Notes: generated by a model from the letters alone, not told the origin. A DNA stretch of 64,000 bases from Ctena decussata (GCA_963989385.1 OZ022510.1:31439448-31503447); one strand, 5' to 3'; shown: positions 10,166-21,604, numbered from the stretch's first letter. Program-made: numbers and translations.

Positions 10166-10431
10166 CCTTTTGCTCTGGGGTGGTCGGGTGGTGCGATGGC
10201 GCCGTGTATAGCTTCCAGTGCCGGAGCGTCATACTGTTTTGGAACACATAGTAGGGCAAGGGCCTACTGTGCTTGCAGTAGGTGCGGATCGGCATTGTTT
10301 GGACATTTTTCTCTTGTCTGTCATTAATCTTCTTTCTTCCTCTCTGGAAGACGGCCCGATATAAACTGAACTACTGTCTCAAAGGGCCGTTAAAACCAAA
10401 ACAATCAATCAATCAAAAAACCTTTTGCTCT
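10166..10431 (+). mobile_element. SINE (GGTGGTGCGATGG family), copy 2, with 11-bp TSD
   Basis: The body starts GGGGTGGTCGGGTGGTGCGA at 10177 and ends GGCCGTTAAAACCAAAACAA followed by an ATCA-rich tail. A perfect duplication CCTTTTGCTCT at 10166-10176 and 10421-10431 frames it. It is the best-preserved copy in the window. Confidence 0.85.
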
Positions 10432-10493
10432 AGGTTCGGATTCCACAGAGACCCATCCTACCAGCCGCATCATAATTTTCTGATGATTTAATT

Positions 10494-10729
10494 TGAGCCG
10501 CGACACGAAAAACACGAATAAGGTTTGTGCACCCAGCGCAGACTCAGATCAGATTGGGCATCCGCCCAGTCCGATCAGTGTCTTTGCTAAGCGCTCAAAG
10601 GGTAGCTAAGGGTCTAAGCTACCTCCATCCGACAGCGAATGCTCTGATCAGTCTGGGCGGATGCCCAGGCTGATCTGAGTCTGCGCTGGGCGCACAACCA
10701 CTTTGTTGAGTTTCTCGTGTTGCGGCACA
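10494..10729. mobile_element. GAGCC palindromic MITE, full copy
   Basis: Full-length palindrome. AATTT flanks GAGCC on the left and the degraded GGCAC end on the right, a candidate 5-bp duplication. Confidence 0.85.
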
Positions 10730-10864
10730 ATTTTGTTTTAGTGTAATGGAAGCCTCTTCTCAGGCTGAACAGCTACTTGCTCTGGAGCTGCATCCGGATG
10801 GAAGCCGAGGTTGCGCACATAAATCCAGTTTAAACTCTCAGGTGGAAACTCTGATCTGAATGCA

Positions 10865-11052
10865 GATCCTTTTTGCTGTTGTTTTTAGTAGGGTAGTTAC
10901 CTGTAAATCTGCGCACGTTGCATTCTATTTCACTTTGCAGTTAAAAATAAAAAGCAAATCCTTGTTGCTGTTGTTTTCAGTAGTGTAGTCACCTTTAACT
11001 ACACGTATGTCCACGTTCCTTTCTGTTTCGCTCTGCAGTTTAAAATAAAATG
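10865..11052. repeat. Two-unit direct repeat of ~94 bp
   Basis: ATCCTTTTTGCTGTTGTTTT through CAGTTAAAAATAAAA is repeated, diverged, as ATCCTTGTTGCTGTTGTTTT through CAGTTTAAAATAAAA. Confidence 0.7.
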
Positions 11053-13104
11053 TAAGACATACATATTATTTGTAATGTATAATTTGTAAGGCTTTTGATG
11101 TTGTTTGTTTGATGAGTTTTTTATAGATCTATATAAATCTACAATATAATTTCAAGATTTACAATCTTTTGTTGTTTTTTGTTTTGATCGCACAGTAACT
11201 GTGTTGGACTGAATATGCCTGTCATCGTAGCTGTACATGTACTGTCCCGTTTTGTTGTTTGTGTTGCTTCCTCCCGTTTCTCTCGGTGTATTAGATGGAT
11301 TGTTCTTTGTTATAGATACCTTCCCTGGGTATCTTCAGTTACCGTATTTATTCAATTACAAGACGGGGTATCTAATAAGACGGATCTAGATCTTTGGGAT
11401 TGTTTTGGGAGGGATAATAATAATAATAAGACGGATCTAATTTAGAGCCCAAACAGTAGTACGGTGGACTCGACAGTATCGGATCAATTTAAAAAAAAAC
11501 CCTCCTGTTTTGCTGTATATGAATGCTAAAATTATGTATGTTATTACAGATAACAAATGCAAAATATCCCTTCTATCTATCCATGTCAAAATATTTCCGA
11601 AATTTATTCCTTTAAGAGCAGATAACCTATCCAGACTTACAGGAGGGTCTTACGACAGTAACGAATCAGGTGCGACGGTATCGGATCAGATGATATTATT
11701 TTATAGGAGAGTTCCTCCGAGGCGTTCTGCCAACCTGGTTAGCTTCAATAATTTGGCTACATAAAAGCTGGACCTATTTAATTCTCAGAGAAAACTTTTA
11801 CGGCCCTTCACCAGCATCTGTTAAATAATAGTTGAATGTATACAAATGCACAAGCATTTCAATAATTCTTAACTCAGTTACCCCCTGCGCCCCAATAGCA
11901 CGGAACTACTCTAACAGTAAAGACGATAACCTGACTTTGCAAAGTATAGACTCTGATAAGACCGTAGTGTCTGATTAGGATCAACAAATTCACTGTTATT
12001 TTCCGCCTTAACATTGATATTTCAATGCAAACAGTGTATAAACATTACACGGTCATTTAGCGCGTTCTGCTGCGTTAATCTGAGTCTCCCCAGTGTACAA
12101 ATGTCCATCTGATGATCGCCAGTTATTGATGGGTTCACACACATGCAAGCTGATCTCGAATGTTTCTTCAGAATGTTAAGCAGAAGTTTAGTTGTGCAAC
12201 GCATAACCTTCATTTTCAGACGCTAGTGTGTGGGGCGTGGGATGGGTATGTTTTACGAAAAGGATGTGTTATTTTTATACCGATCTTCTTTGAAAAATTA
12301 ATGACTTAGTTTCAGCATCAGACCATGCATACGACATAAAGTTTTCCAGCTGACCCCTGCGTTTCAGTTCCTATTATATAATGATCCGTAACTGTCGCAC
12401 TTTGGTTCCCCATATTTGGAGCCTATAGTTTCATCAAATACTGAGTTGTCACAAAAATAGTGACTGCCTGCAATTTTAGGGATGCCAGGACACATTTCAA
12501 AGCAGAATTGGTTTCAATCGCCTAATGATAAAATTATGTAAACAACCGAAATTTATTCAGGGGGTAGCGAGCAACCGATAAAATGCAAGCGCCGCTGAAG
12601 AGGGGCCAAGCTTTTCAACAACTCTTGATTTGTTTCACGGCCGCACATTTCGATCGATTTTTTCACCCTGCACTTTGTCGTTGGTCTAACTTGATTACTG
12701 TAATGTAATAGTAAGAAATATATGCTTCATTTGTGATAAAATGGGACATAACTTATGAGTCATCCGATACTGTCGAGGCCACTGTAACTCAACCACTGCC
12801 GAAATATCTCTAATAAATAGTATAAAATGCGAAAGAGAATACTTTCCGAGGAATCAACTCTACTATTTGTGCCTCCCATTTTAGTTAGTGTTAACTATCA
12901 AAGGTAAGATTTTGCTCGTTTAAGACCAAATTCTTTACTTTAAGGGTGGACCCCAGGTCAAAGACCTACCTCATCCAGAGAAGCAAACAGGAATTCATGT
13001 AAGATAATCTAATTAAAAACTATCTACGGAAAAAGGGGGCGTTTATTTGGAGCAGGGGCCTTTATTAGGATAACTACGGATAGTATTTGGGACAAAAAGG
13101 TCTT
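11053..13104. other. Intergenic, two kb without a recognisable gene
   Basis: This contains a short TAA microsatellite at about 11417-11430 and several chance ORFs under 90 codons. I see no SINE, hairpin or MITE end. Confidence 0.4.
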
Positions 13105-13176
13105 AGCAAACAGTGCAGGCCAAGATCAGACTGCTCCTAAAAAGGAGCAGTCTGATCAGGGACTACACTATTTGCC
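13105..13176. repeat. Small hairpin family, copy 3
   Basis: The outer arms are GCAAACAGTGCAG and CTACACTATTTGCC. The inner stem GATCAGACTGCTCC pairs with GGAGCAGTCTGATC, the same stem class as copy 1. Confidence 0.75.
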
Positions 13177-13662
13177 ACTCCATCTGCATCTCTTGGACGC
13201 ATTACTGCACTGTAAAACCAAAATGTTTTCTTTTAGGACACTTACAAAAATTATTTTAGGTGTCCTAATTAGCAGATTTTTGGCTTGCCGCTTCGGCCGC
13301 GAGCCATATATTCAGACAGGTTATGACTTCCTGTCATGCGCACTCCAGCGGAAGACGCTGATTTGTTCCCAGCTTCGAGAATGGTTCATAATTGCAAGTG
13401 GAGAACCAATGTATGGAGAGCGTCTACGGGGCGCAACTTCGTTTGACTGTTTCTTTTACCTAAGCACCGAATCATAACGACATGCCACAATCTGGCACAC
13501 CAAATAATCGAACATGTCTAGCATCTTTTGCCTTACTGAAAACATGAGTTATTATTATTTTTTTATTTATTTATCCGGTGTGTTTGAATATTTCTTGAAT
13601 GTCCACTGTCAAATAAGGTCAAATAACGACATGCGCAATTCGCGGGCATTATATAAAATATG
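13177..13662. other. Intergenic, nothing recognised
   Basis: A 101-codon ORF (13172-13477) overlaps the hairpin edge and has no motif. Confidence 0.35.
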
Positions 13663-13772
13663 GACTGGACTTGGACTCTGGACTTTGGACTCTGGACTTC
13701 GGGCTGTGTAAAACCTGGATTTCAGACTTTGTAAAACCTGGACTTTGGACTCTGGAGTTTGTAGACTTGGAC
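13663..13772. repeat. Minisatellite of TGGACTYTGGACT units
   Basis: The words CTGGACTT and TTGGACTCTGGA are repeated with AAACCTGGA variants over about 110 bp. The pattern is imperfect. Confidence 0.75.
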
Positions 13773-14173
13773 TGAAATATTTCAACAATAGTTGTTATGC
13801 CTGTACAAACAGTGTAGAGTGTATATCCAAATTAGACTACTGGTTGGAACATTCTGATCAGGGTCTGTGCCAACAGCCTTATTTAAAAGCATTTACTGGT
13901 TTTACAGACAAGGTGTTTGATCGTATTTACTAGAAACTATTTCTTATTTTTTCATAAGCGTACATTGAAATTCAGTTTCTTATTTTCTCATAAACGTACA
14001 ATGTTATTCAGTTTAATGTAAGTGTCTTACTGAAAAAAAAATTCAATTCAGGAAACACAACATGTGTGGGAAAATATCAGTATCTTACAGTTGCCATCAA
14101 ATCATCCTTTTCTAGGCCTATGCAATTTTAACAGTTACCTTCCTTTTTTAATAAAAGTTGCTAAAATTTAGAG
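13773..14173. other. Intergenic with a degraded hairpin half
   Basis: CAAACAGTGTAGAG near 13806 resembles the left arm of the small hairpin family, and GATCAGGGTCTGTGCC near 13857 the right. The inner stem no longer pairs. The sentence CTTATTTTYTCATAARCGTA is tandemly repeated at about 13941-13999. Confidence 0.35.
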
Positions 14174-14450
14174 GGTCAAGGCAGCGTAACGCAATCGGTA
14201 GCGCGTTTTGACTCAAGAGCCAGAGGTCCCTGGTTCGATACTCTGTCCGGCCACAGACTTTCGTTTTTCCTTTCGCTGATTCTAGAAGGGCGGTTGTCAG
14301 TTACTGGTGAAAGTATGTGCACTTAGTACTGGTTAACCGCTTAGGAGGTCTAAGCCTGCCCAGGAATAGTTTGGTTAGGGTAACAGACCGTCCCGACATG
14401 ATCATAGCTGTTTATCGTGGACAATAAAACAACAACAAAATAATAACTAC
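14174..14450 (+). mobile_element. tRNA-derived SINE, copy 1
   Basis: The tRNA-like head has an A box (GCGTAACGCAATCGGTAGCG, about 14184-14203) and a B box GGTTCGATACT (14232-14242). A conserved body follows (CGCTGATTCTAGAAGGGCGG ... CTGCCCAGGAATAGT) and then an ACAACA-rich tail. The body is shared with 14612-14898 and 49664-49856. It resembles the bivalve tRNA-SINE families with a conserved central domain (RUDI/Meta type), but that name is from memory and unchecked. Confidence 0.75.
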
Positions 14451-14611
14451 TAAAACATAGAAGACTTCTTTTTTCTTTTGCATTAAATCCCTATATAATG
14501 ACAAAATATGTGATGACCAAGGACAACACGCTAGATTCTGAAAACAAACATCCTGTGGAAGCAACAAAAATACACTGACTTGTAATCATTACCAATTACC
14601 AGTTATACTCT

Positions 14612-14898
14612 ATACCGCAGACTTGCTGGGCCGCATAGTGCAGTCGGTGGTGCGTCTAGCTAAAAAACAGAGGTCCCGGGTTCGATATTCAGTCCGGCCA
14701 CTTACTCTCGTTTCCGCTTCCGCTGAGTCAAGAAGGGCAGCTGTCAGTTACTTGCGAAAGTTAGTGCACTTAGTAATAGTTGAGCGCTTAGGATGGCTAA
14801 GCCTTCCCAGGAATATTGTAGTTAAATTAACTGACCGTCCTTGTAGCCGTTTACCGTGCACGTAAAACAATAACACAACAACAACATACCACAGGCTT
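14612..14898 (+). mobile_element. tRNA-derived SINE, copy 2, with TSD
   Basis: Head GGGCCGCATAGTGCAGTCGG, B box GGTTCGATATT near 14679, the same body as copy 1, and a tail of ACA repeats. ATACCGCAGACTT (14612-14624) and ATACCACAGGCTT (14886-14898) form a 13-bp duplication with two mismatches. Confidence 0.8.
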
Positions 14899-16260
14899 AA
14901 CCAGTACTTATAACTGAACTCAGTGATGACAATATACTAAAAGGAATAAGCTGAATATTTGCAGATGATCTATGGCAACTGTTTGGGAAGGAACTATCAG
15001 TTTCATTATAACCTCCTCTCAGTGGTAGTCAGCTTTTCTTCAACAGAAGCAATGAGACAAACAGTCATTAAAGTTGTTTCCCCTTTTAATAATAGCCATT
15101 GCTGCGGACGGTAAGATTTTTTTCCTACCAATCTGTCACAAATGAGGCTAGTAGGAAGAACTACTTCCACTATTTCCTTCTCATATCAGCAGTAATGAAC
15201 CATATATCATCTTATGTGTAAGGGACTTGTAAAAGAACTTTTCCAGTGTAAGATGTATTTTTCAACATCAAGACTTGACGATCTAATAATGAACATAACT
15301 TTGTCCTAACCGAACGGCTCAGGGAATATAGCAATCAAATTCCCGTCCATCTGTCTCTGTCCGTATGTTAGTACGCCCATTAACATTTTGTTGTCCACTC
15401 TGTAACTCTGTAACTTGAATACCCTTTGGACTATTTTCATTACACTTCACCAGTTATGTGTAGTCCATGTGCTCCAAAGTACAAACACAGTTCTGCTTAG
15501 TTAACAAAAACAGGACGAAACTCCCAGGAAATCTTCTAATGTCCTAAAATTTCTTATATAACAATACATAACAGAATACGAAAATCCTTATTTCTAAATG
15601 CTTTTATGAAATATTTTTCAAATACAAAAATTGACCTTTTTACTGAAGGTTATCATATGATTGTCAGAACAACCATAATGTAGCGTAACCTCATTGTTAC
15701 TACAGTTGTGGACGATTTTTAAACGAAGAAAGTGTCTCCAAGTAAGATACCATCTCCCAAGACCACAAACCATAAACCACAAAGTACCATAAACATTGAA
15801 CTACATGAGCGCTAACTTGGCAAGCCTTTCCTTTTAAAAGGAAACTTTATTTACTGTAGCTATTTCTGTTCTTGTCCCATCTGATATTGTGGATGGGATG
15901 TCCTGAGTATATTTACTTTGTACTTCCTGTTAAGGTTAAAATACTGGCTGAAATGTTTGTTTGAATTTGGTTTATTTTGAGTCATTTTCAAAACAGTTCG
16001 CTTAAACTATACTTGAGGGCGTAACCAGTGTTGAATATATCTTTTCTATAAATAGACAGGCTCAAAACGCGTCCTTCAATACTTTTTTTAAAATTTATTT
16101 ATACAGCTAAAGACGGAGGAGTTCGTAGAAATCAGTTTCTATAAGAGTCTAAAGTAATTGAATAAAAAGGAAATACTTGTCCGTTTTTTAATTGTGCAAC
16201 ATTTAAAGCAACGTACTTAGCCTTTTTAACTGTGCAGACTTTCTGAAATTGCAGCACATA
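14899..16260. other. Intergenic, nothing recognised
   Basis: AT-rich, with no ORF above 60 codons and no shared repeat seen. Confidence 0.45.
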
Positions 16261-16261
16261 A

Positions 16262-16603
16262 AGATTCTTCAGCAGCGACGAGTCTGAAAGTAATTACTGT
16301 CTAGTTATTCGTTTAAAATTAAGTTTTATGCAAGGATCAAATTATTTTTTCACTTTAAGACCGAGAGACAAGAGTAAGTCCTTGAACTGACTAACAAATG
16401 TAAAGCAATGAAGAAAGTCGCATTATTGTTTATTTGAGCACTGAATAATAGGATTGCGTCGGAAAAGTACAAATAACTTAAAAAATTATTTGTACTTTTC
16501 CGATGTAATCATATAAGATTCCCACGCAGCAATAAGTCTGTCTAAAACTAATTACTTTCAGTTAAACGTTAAAATTAAATTTCAGACAAGGATTAAATTA
16601 TAT
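16262..16603. repeat. Direct repeat pair around a hairpin
   Basis: Two diverged ~90-bp copies (16262-16352 and 16510-16603) share AGATTC...CAGC, AGTCTG, AATTACT and CAAGGAT.AAATTAT in the same order. Between them, TCGGAAAAGTACAAATAA at 16460 is exactly complementary to TTATTTGTACTTTTCCGA ending near 16503, forming a hairpin with a loop of about nine bases. Confidence 0.65.
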
Positions 16604-16687
16604 TTTAACATATAAGCGAATGTCAATAAGTTCTGAATTAAGATACTCTGGACACGAAAATAGCAGACTCCATGTGCAGTAATGTAA

Positions 16688-16953
16688 TGAGCCGTGACAC
16701 GGGAAAACCAACTGAGCCGTGACACGGGAAAACCAACTATGTGGTTGAGCGCCCAGCTCAGACTCAGATCGGCCTGGGCATCCGTCCAATCTGAGCAGAG
16801 TTTTCGCTATGCGCTTTATGGGGGAACCTAAGAGTCTAAGCTAGCTCCATGCGGACAGCGAAAACTCTGATAAGACTGGGCGGATGCCCAGGCTGATCTG
16901 AGTCTTCGCTGGGCGCACAACCACTTTGTTGGTTTTCTCGCGTGGCAGCTCTA
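16688..16953. mobile_element. GAGCC palindromic MITE with duplicated head
   Basis: A full-length copy whose first ~25 bases (GAGCCGTGACACGGGAAAAC ...) are tandemly duplicated. TAAT lies on both outer sides. Confidence 0.8.
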
Positions 16954-16972
16954 ATAGTAATTATGCAACACT

Positions 16973-17028
16973 GCCTACGCCCCCTAGCACCGGCTTCAGC
17001 GGAACTCTATTTTCAAACTATCTCAGAA
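16973..17028. repeat. Short shared repeat, copy 2
   Basis: The block around CTAGCACCGGCTTCAGCGGA matches 8330-8387. Confidence 0.55.
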
Positions 17029-17117
17029 TGAAGAGTTTTTCCTTGATATGACTGACATATCTTGTGTTTGTTTCAGAGAAAGGGCAACAACGCTCATATC
17101 TGAGAAAACCAGAAAGC

Positions 17118-17210
17118 GGAGACTCTGTTCAGACTGGGCGGATGCCCAGGCTGATCTGAGTCTGTGCAGGGCGCACAACCACGTTGTTGGTTTTCACGTG
17201 TCGTGGCTCA
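17118..17210. mobile_element. GAGCC palindromic MITE, right half only
   Basis: It contains the right arm from GGAGACTCTGTTCAGACTGG to GTGTCGTGGCTCA. The left arm and centre are absent. Confidence 0.75.
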
Positions 17211-17515
17211 GTTATATAAAAACCAGACTTAACAGTAATTTTCCTGGAACTTGCAGCAATTATAAGGGTAATAGTAGCTACAATTGTGATCAAAATTTTG
17301 ACCCTAGGGACTATCTGCCCTTGCAACAGGGCTAAGTGGCTAGGTACTTAGCCAAATTGTATTACGCAGTCGTTTAGGATGCTTTTACTCGCATATACAA
17401 TCTATATTTTTTAACAAATCTAAAAAATGAAATCACTTTGCCCAAATTTGCATTCGGATTATAGCATTAAATTTTGCTGTACGCACATGGTTTAGGATAC
17501 CTTTTCACGCAACGT

Positions 17516-17845
17516 TTTGGGTCGGGTGATTTTGTTTGGTAGCGTACAGTGCCAAGGCATCCTACTTATCTGGATGACAGAAAGGCAAGTGCCGGCTGTG
17601 CTTGCAGCAGGTGCGGGATGGTCTTTATCTTTATCGTGGGGAGGACCGTAACTGACGTTGTTTTGGTCTGACCCAAACTCTTGTACTTTTTGTGGCTATA
17701 AAGCATGTTGAAACTAAATTTTATCTTTCTTTGCTCCCGGCTATTCTATATCTCTTTTCTGCCTCCTTCTCACTGTGAGACGCGTTGATATATACTGTCC
17801 CAAAGTACCTTTAAACCCCAAAACAACCAACAAACCCAATCATGC
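17516..17845 (+). mobile_element. SINE (GGTGGTGCGATGG family), diverged copy
   Basis: It has a diverged head (GGGTCGGGTGATTTTGTTTG), the GGCTGTGCTTGCAGCAGGTG internal block, and a tail ACCTTTAAACCCCAAAACAA followed by CCAACAAACC. An insertion of about 90 bp (17620-17710) lengthens the middle. Confidence 0.65.
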
Positions 17846-18140
17846 AACATCCGCGATACATTTGTATCAAGCTCCATTCCACGATTACTTTATATTTGTG
17901 TCATGCTCAATTCTACGATTATTATACTATTTTAGTCATTAATTTTACAACGATGATAAGCTAGTAGCGATTTTGTCAAATCAACGGCTTTCAAATTTTT
18001 CCGACATTATCCAAGCAGTATCATTATTCAGCTACAGATACGTCTACTATTCCGGAGGAGCTTCGAGTGGCAGCCCTAAAACATATATAAAAGATTTATA
18101 AATGCAAGTACAATTAAGGAATGAGTTTCATTTTTCTAAG
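17846..18140. other. Spacer, nothing recognised
   Basis: No supported feature. Confidence 0.4.
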
Positions 18141-18144
18141 GTTT

Positions 18145-18220
18145 ATCGAAGTGTAAATTACATTTGGTAGTGAACTTTGCTAGTGAACCAATGTAGCTTA
18201 TACTTCAATAAACGTCAGAA
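18145..18220. repeat. Diverged TTTACTGAAGTATAAACTAC hairpin
   Basis: GAAGTGTAAATTACATTTGG and the inverted AACCAATGTAGCTTATACTTC with AATAAACG form an imperfect hairpin. It is a diverged relative of the array at 54297-55615. Confidence 0.55.
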
Positions 18221-18353
18221 AAAATAAATACATTGCTTGTATTTACATTCGTTCAATCAAAACCTTGCCGAAAAATCTTATATAGACCTAATCGCTAAAA
18301 CTGAAGCAGTAAAACATTTACAGGCAGTTTTTTCTGCTAACAGCGGAACAACG

Positions 18354-18383
18354 TTAATGACGTCACCGACGTCCAGGCAGATT
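18354..18383. promoter_or_regulatory. CRE-like pair, locus F
   Basis: TGACGTCA and CCGACGTCC lie close together about 140 bp beyond the hairpin. A regulatory role is inference. Confidence 0.3.
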
Positions 18384-18915
18384 GTTGAGAGCCATTGTTT
18401 ATTTTGATGTCTTTTAACGGAAGGTGACCTCCCAAGGCTAAATATAATTATTGGAATATAAACTATGTTACGTTCCCATGGTTGACAATAGGGCTTTTCA
18501 GTAAATACATCAAGAATGTAAATATTAGATATTTAGCGTGCATCTCGAGACATCGCCAAGAAAAGTCTTTAAAGCACCAAGGGTAATATGACACACATCA
18601 TATTCATTTAAAGGGTGATTATCTAATAATGCATTAGATGCGACGTCTTAGACTGGTGTCAAGCCATGTCATACATGCTAAAAGCGCTTCTGAGCTCCCC
18701 TGGGAGGGTTGTAGACATTCGCTTCAAATCTCGATTATAATTAGAAAGTATTGATTTGTTGAGAAGTTAAACATTTACAGCGTTATTGAAACATGTTATA
18801 GCTCAGTGAAGTAATAGCTCAGTGAAGTAATAGATATATCCTTTGCTTACACAGATACTTTACCGCAGTTTTATGATATACAGTCAAATATCTATCTCTT
18901 CAGAGTTGTAGTTCA
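18384..18915. other. Intergenic with a 17-bp tandem duplication
   Basis: TAGCTCAGTGAAGTAA is repeated twice at about 18799-18832. Nothing else was recognised. Confidence 0.45.
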
Positions 18916-18924
18916 TGTGAAACT

Positions 18925-19075
18925 CCTGATATCTCAAACTAAATTTTCTGGTTCAAGAAAATTTACTTTGAGATACCAGTAGTTTGAGATATCCTGAGTT
19001 AAAATGGAAAGAAACATTGGAAATATGTCCAAACTATATTATTTGATATAAGTGGGTAGTTTGAGATATCTGTCG
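18925..19075. repeat. GATATCTCAAACT inverted repeats
   Basis: GATATCTCAAACT (about 18929) is answered by AGTTTGAGATATC at about 18980 and again near 19058, with a TTTGAGATACC variant between. It is probably the remains of a palindromic element. Confidence 0.55.
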
Positions 19076-19195
19076 CCTTGGATTGATAATGGGCAAATGA
19101 GTTATGACACTTGTTAATGTAGAATGGGTTTTGCCTCCAATTCCTGTACCCTGTGGACTCTCATGGTGAAACCTCATGATTATGATCGAAGTAAC

Positions 19196-19281
19196 AAAAG
19201 CTGTGTGGTAGCATAAATTTATTGTTTGCAGGGATAATAAAAGCTGTGTGGTAGCATAAATTTATTGTTTGCAGGGATAAT
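19196..19281. repeat. Exact 43-bp tandem duplication
   Basis: Two identical 43-bp units beginning AAAAGCTGTGTGGTAGCATA abut at 19238/19239. Perfect identity suggests a recent event. Confidence 0.9.
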
Positions 19282-20090
19282 CTGTCCCTGTCCTGGAGCT
19301 ATTTATATGTGCAAGCCGTTTTCTGAAACTTAAAGCAAATGATCATTCTAATAAAACTTCGCGTGATGCTCCAAGTTCAACCGATTGGGGATATCTGCCC
19401 CTGCCCTATGCTTTAAATGATAATAAAGTGTACATAAAATTATAATTTAAATAGATTGTTCTGAAACTTACTTTAGATAATATATGGTATCAGCCTTTGT
19501 TGCGAAGATCAAAATTTGGCCCTAAGAGGAGAATCTTACCCTGTTCGCATAACCATGTACATGTATAACTTCCTCGAAAATCGGAACAGTCAGAATAGAA
19601 GCTGATTTTCTGACGCTAACAACAAGTAATCAGAGTAATAAAAATGTCCTGTCATGACAAAACATTTGTTTTATGTCGTATGGTTGCTCCTGGGAAATAG
19701 AGAAATTAAAATAAACCAGGAAATATCGATAAAAGACATAGTTTTGCAAAGGTTAGGTATCACGCAGTCGATTGCGATATTTAGCATGAAATACATCGTA
19801 ACGCGCAAGATGTTCACTGGGTATCGTGTTCAAGTGAGATAGAGCATGATTTGTCCGCCTGTACGGTCGATAACTCACTCTCTAAAAACAATGAATTAAA
19901 TTATTGGAGAATGAATGACATGTTTGAGAAATTCATCTTTTTCCATACTAGGAATTTCCGGTAGCATCTCACTAATAATTCGAAAGGGGCATGTCATACA
20001 CTGTATACCAAGCTGTTCTCAAATTATAAGTGAAAGAGCGCCATAAATTTGTTACCATATCAACTATGGAAATACCAACCGTTGTACCTA
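19282..20090. other. Intergenic, nothing recognised
   Basis: Short ORFs only. No shared repeat seen. Confidence 0.4.
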
Positions 20091-20101
20091 ATGCCTTTGC
20101 A

Positions 20102-20180
20102 TAATGACGTCCCGATGACGTCACTGACATCAATGTGAGTTCTTAGTTGCTTTGGTACCATGTCTATGACGTCATTGGTA
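20102..20180. promoter_or_regulatory. CRE-like cluster
   Basis: ATGACGTCCC, GATGACGTCA and, 60 bp on, TATGACGTCATTGG. Two of these contain the full TGACGTCA palindrome. No adjacent gene start was recognised. Confidence 0.35.
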
Positions 20181-20620
20181 TTGGAACACGGCATACAGTG
20201 CATGTCAGGCTCTACCATTTTTTCAATGACATTACAAGCTGAAATTCTTTTACCAGAAACTGCAGATTTCGTCAAACAAATGATTATTCTGAAGTCACTT
20301 TCTTCCGTGTTTAAAATGCCTGAAATGTGTCTCCGTATGGGCGGACGAAGACTGGATGGATTTCAGCCTTAATGCCTTCTCAACATAATTTAAGCCATTG
20401 GAAGGGTAACAATGAACGGTTGTGTGCAATGGAACCCCGCCTTAAGCGGCGTTTGAAACATGGCTGCGAGGTTAGCAATCCAAGTTGTCGCAAGTTTCAG
20501 GAAAATCACACTTAACCCAGATTTTATACAGAATGTTTCATGATATTATACTTGTATATAGCCCCGGGGTAGGGGTAGATAAATAGAATCTATCATTGGT
20601 CTCCGATGCGGACAGGGAAA
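20181..20620. other. Intergenic with a SINE-tail-like piece
   Basis: Around 20400, GGGTAACAATGAACGGTTGT and GTGCAATGGAAC resemble the body of the SINE at 6275-6463 on the opposite strand. The boundaries are unclear. Confidence 0.3.
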
Positions 20621-20627
20621 TCCCAAC

Positions 20628-20695
20628 CCGAGGGCATACGGGGTGTGTCTGAAACGAGGCTTGCCGAGTTTCCGACACACCCCGTGTGCCCGAGG
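20628..20695. repeat. Long hairpin, locus B
   Basis: CCGAGGGCATACGGGGTGTG pairs with CACACCCCGTGTGCCCGAGG, continued by GAAACGAGGC against GCCGAGTTTC at the tip. It is GC-rich and nearly perfect over about 30 pairs. Confidence 0.75.
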
Positions 20696-20934
20696 GGTAT
20701 TACCTACGATAATATTTACTTAAAATTGAACGGGGAACTGATAGGCCTATTTCATGCGAACGTGTACAAGTGTAAGTAGTACAACCGTGTCACCCTCATG
20801 GCAGTGAACAGACAAGTAAAAAATACGTCCTTGACAAATCCGCAATTTTAGATTTTCTGATTGAAATTTTTAGATTTTCTAATCGAAATTTATATTAAAG
20901 AACAAAATTTGTATTGAGACGACTACAGATAGCG

Positions 20935-21030
20935 CGTGTATGACGATAATTGTGACGTAACGTCAACGTCATTTCAAACGTCAGTTGGTAACGTCTTCAA
21001 AATGGCGGCCTCCTCGACAGTCTTTGTCAC
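20935..21030 (+). promoter_or_regulatory. CRE cluster plus AAAATGGCGGCC, locus B
   Basis: Within 60 bp I see TGTGACGTAACG, CAACGTCATTT and AAACGTCAG, then AAAATGGCGGCCTCC. This layout resembles TATA-less promoters with CREB sites and a YY1-type ATGGCGGC start site. The frame from that ATG is open for only about a dozen codons, so it could be a first exon or a false lead. Confidence 0.35.
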
Positions 21031-21367
21031 GGTGAAACATTGATTATTTTGGATCTTTTTCCGACTTTAAGACCTTGAAACAGGCTATCATGGGATTATA
21101 CAGAATGAATAACTTCTCTTGGGTTGGATTTTATCGATGTGGCAATTCATTCCTATGAAAGAATAATGCATAAAGTATGGAATCGCCAAGCCGGGCGCAC
21201 CGTATTTCAAGGAGCGCGTAGTGGTACAGAGAATTCAAGCTCGTGTGAGCTGTCCCAGCCCATGGGCAAGACAGAATTTTCCAGCACCGCTAAAAATAGA
21301 ACAAACTCTGTCCGTAGGTAAGAAAACACTGGCAGACAACATTCTGTTTGTAACAAAAAGAATATAT
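21031..21367. other. Spacer, nothing recognised
   Basis: No supported feature. A 65-codon ORF at 21124-21321 has no motif. Confidence 0.35.
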
Positions 21368-21604
21368 TAGCTGCGACACGACAAAACCAACAATGTGGTT
21401 GTGCGCTCAGTGCAGACTCAGATAAACCTGGGCACCCGCCCAATTTGATCAGACTCTTCATTAAGTGCCAAAAGGGTAGCTAAGGGTCTAAGCTACCTCC
21501 ATGCGGACAGTGAAGACTCTGATCAGACTGGGCGGATGCCCAGGCTGATCTGAGTCTGTGCTGGCCGCACGACCACATTGTTGGTTTTCTCGTGTCGCGG
21601 CTCA
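21368..21604. mobile_element. GAGCC palindromic MITE, full copy
   Basis: Full-length palindrome with left end AGCTGCGACACGACAAAACC. ATATT lies on both outer sides, a candidate 5-bp duplication. Confidence 0.85.
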
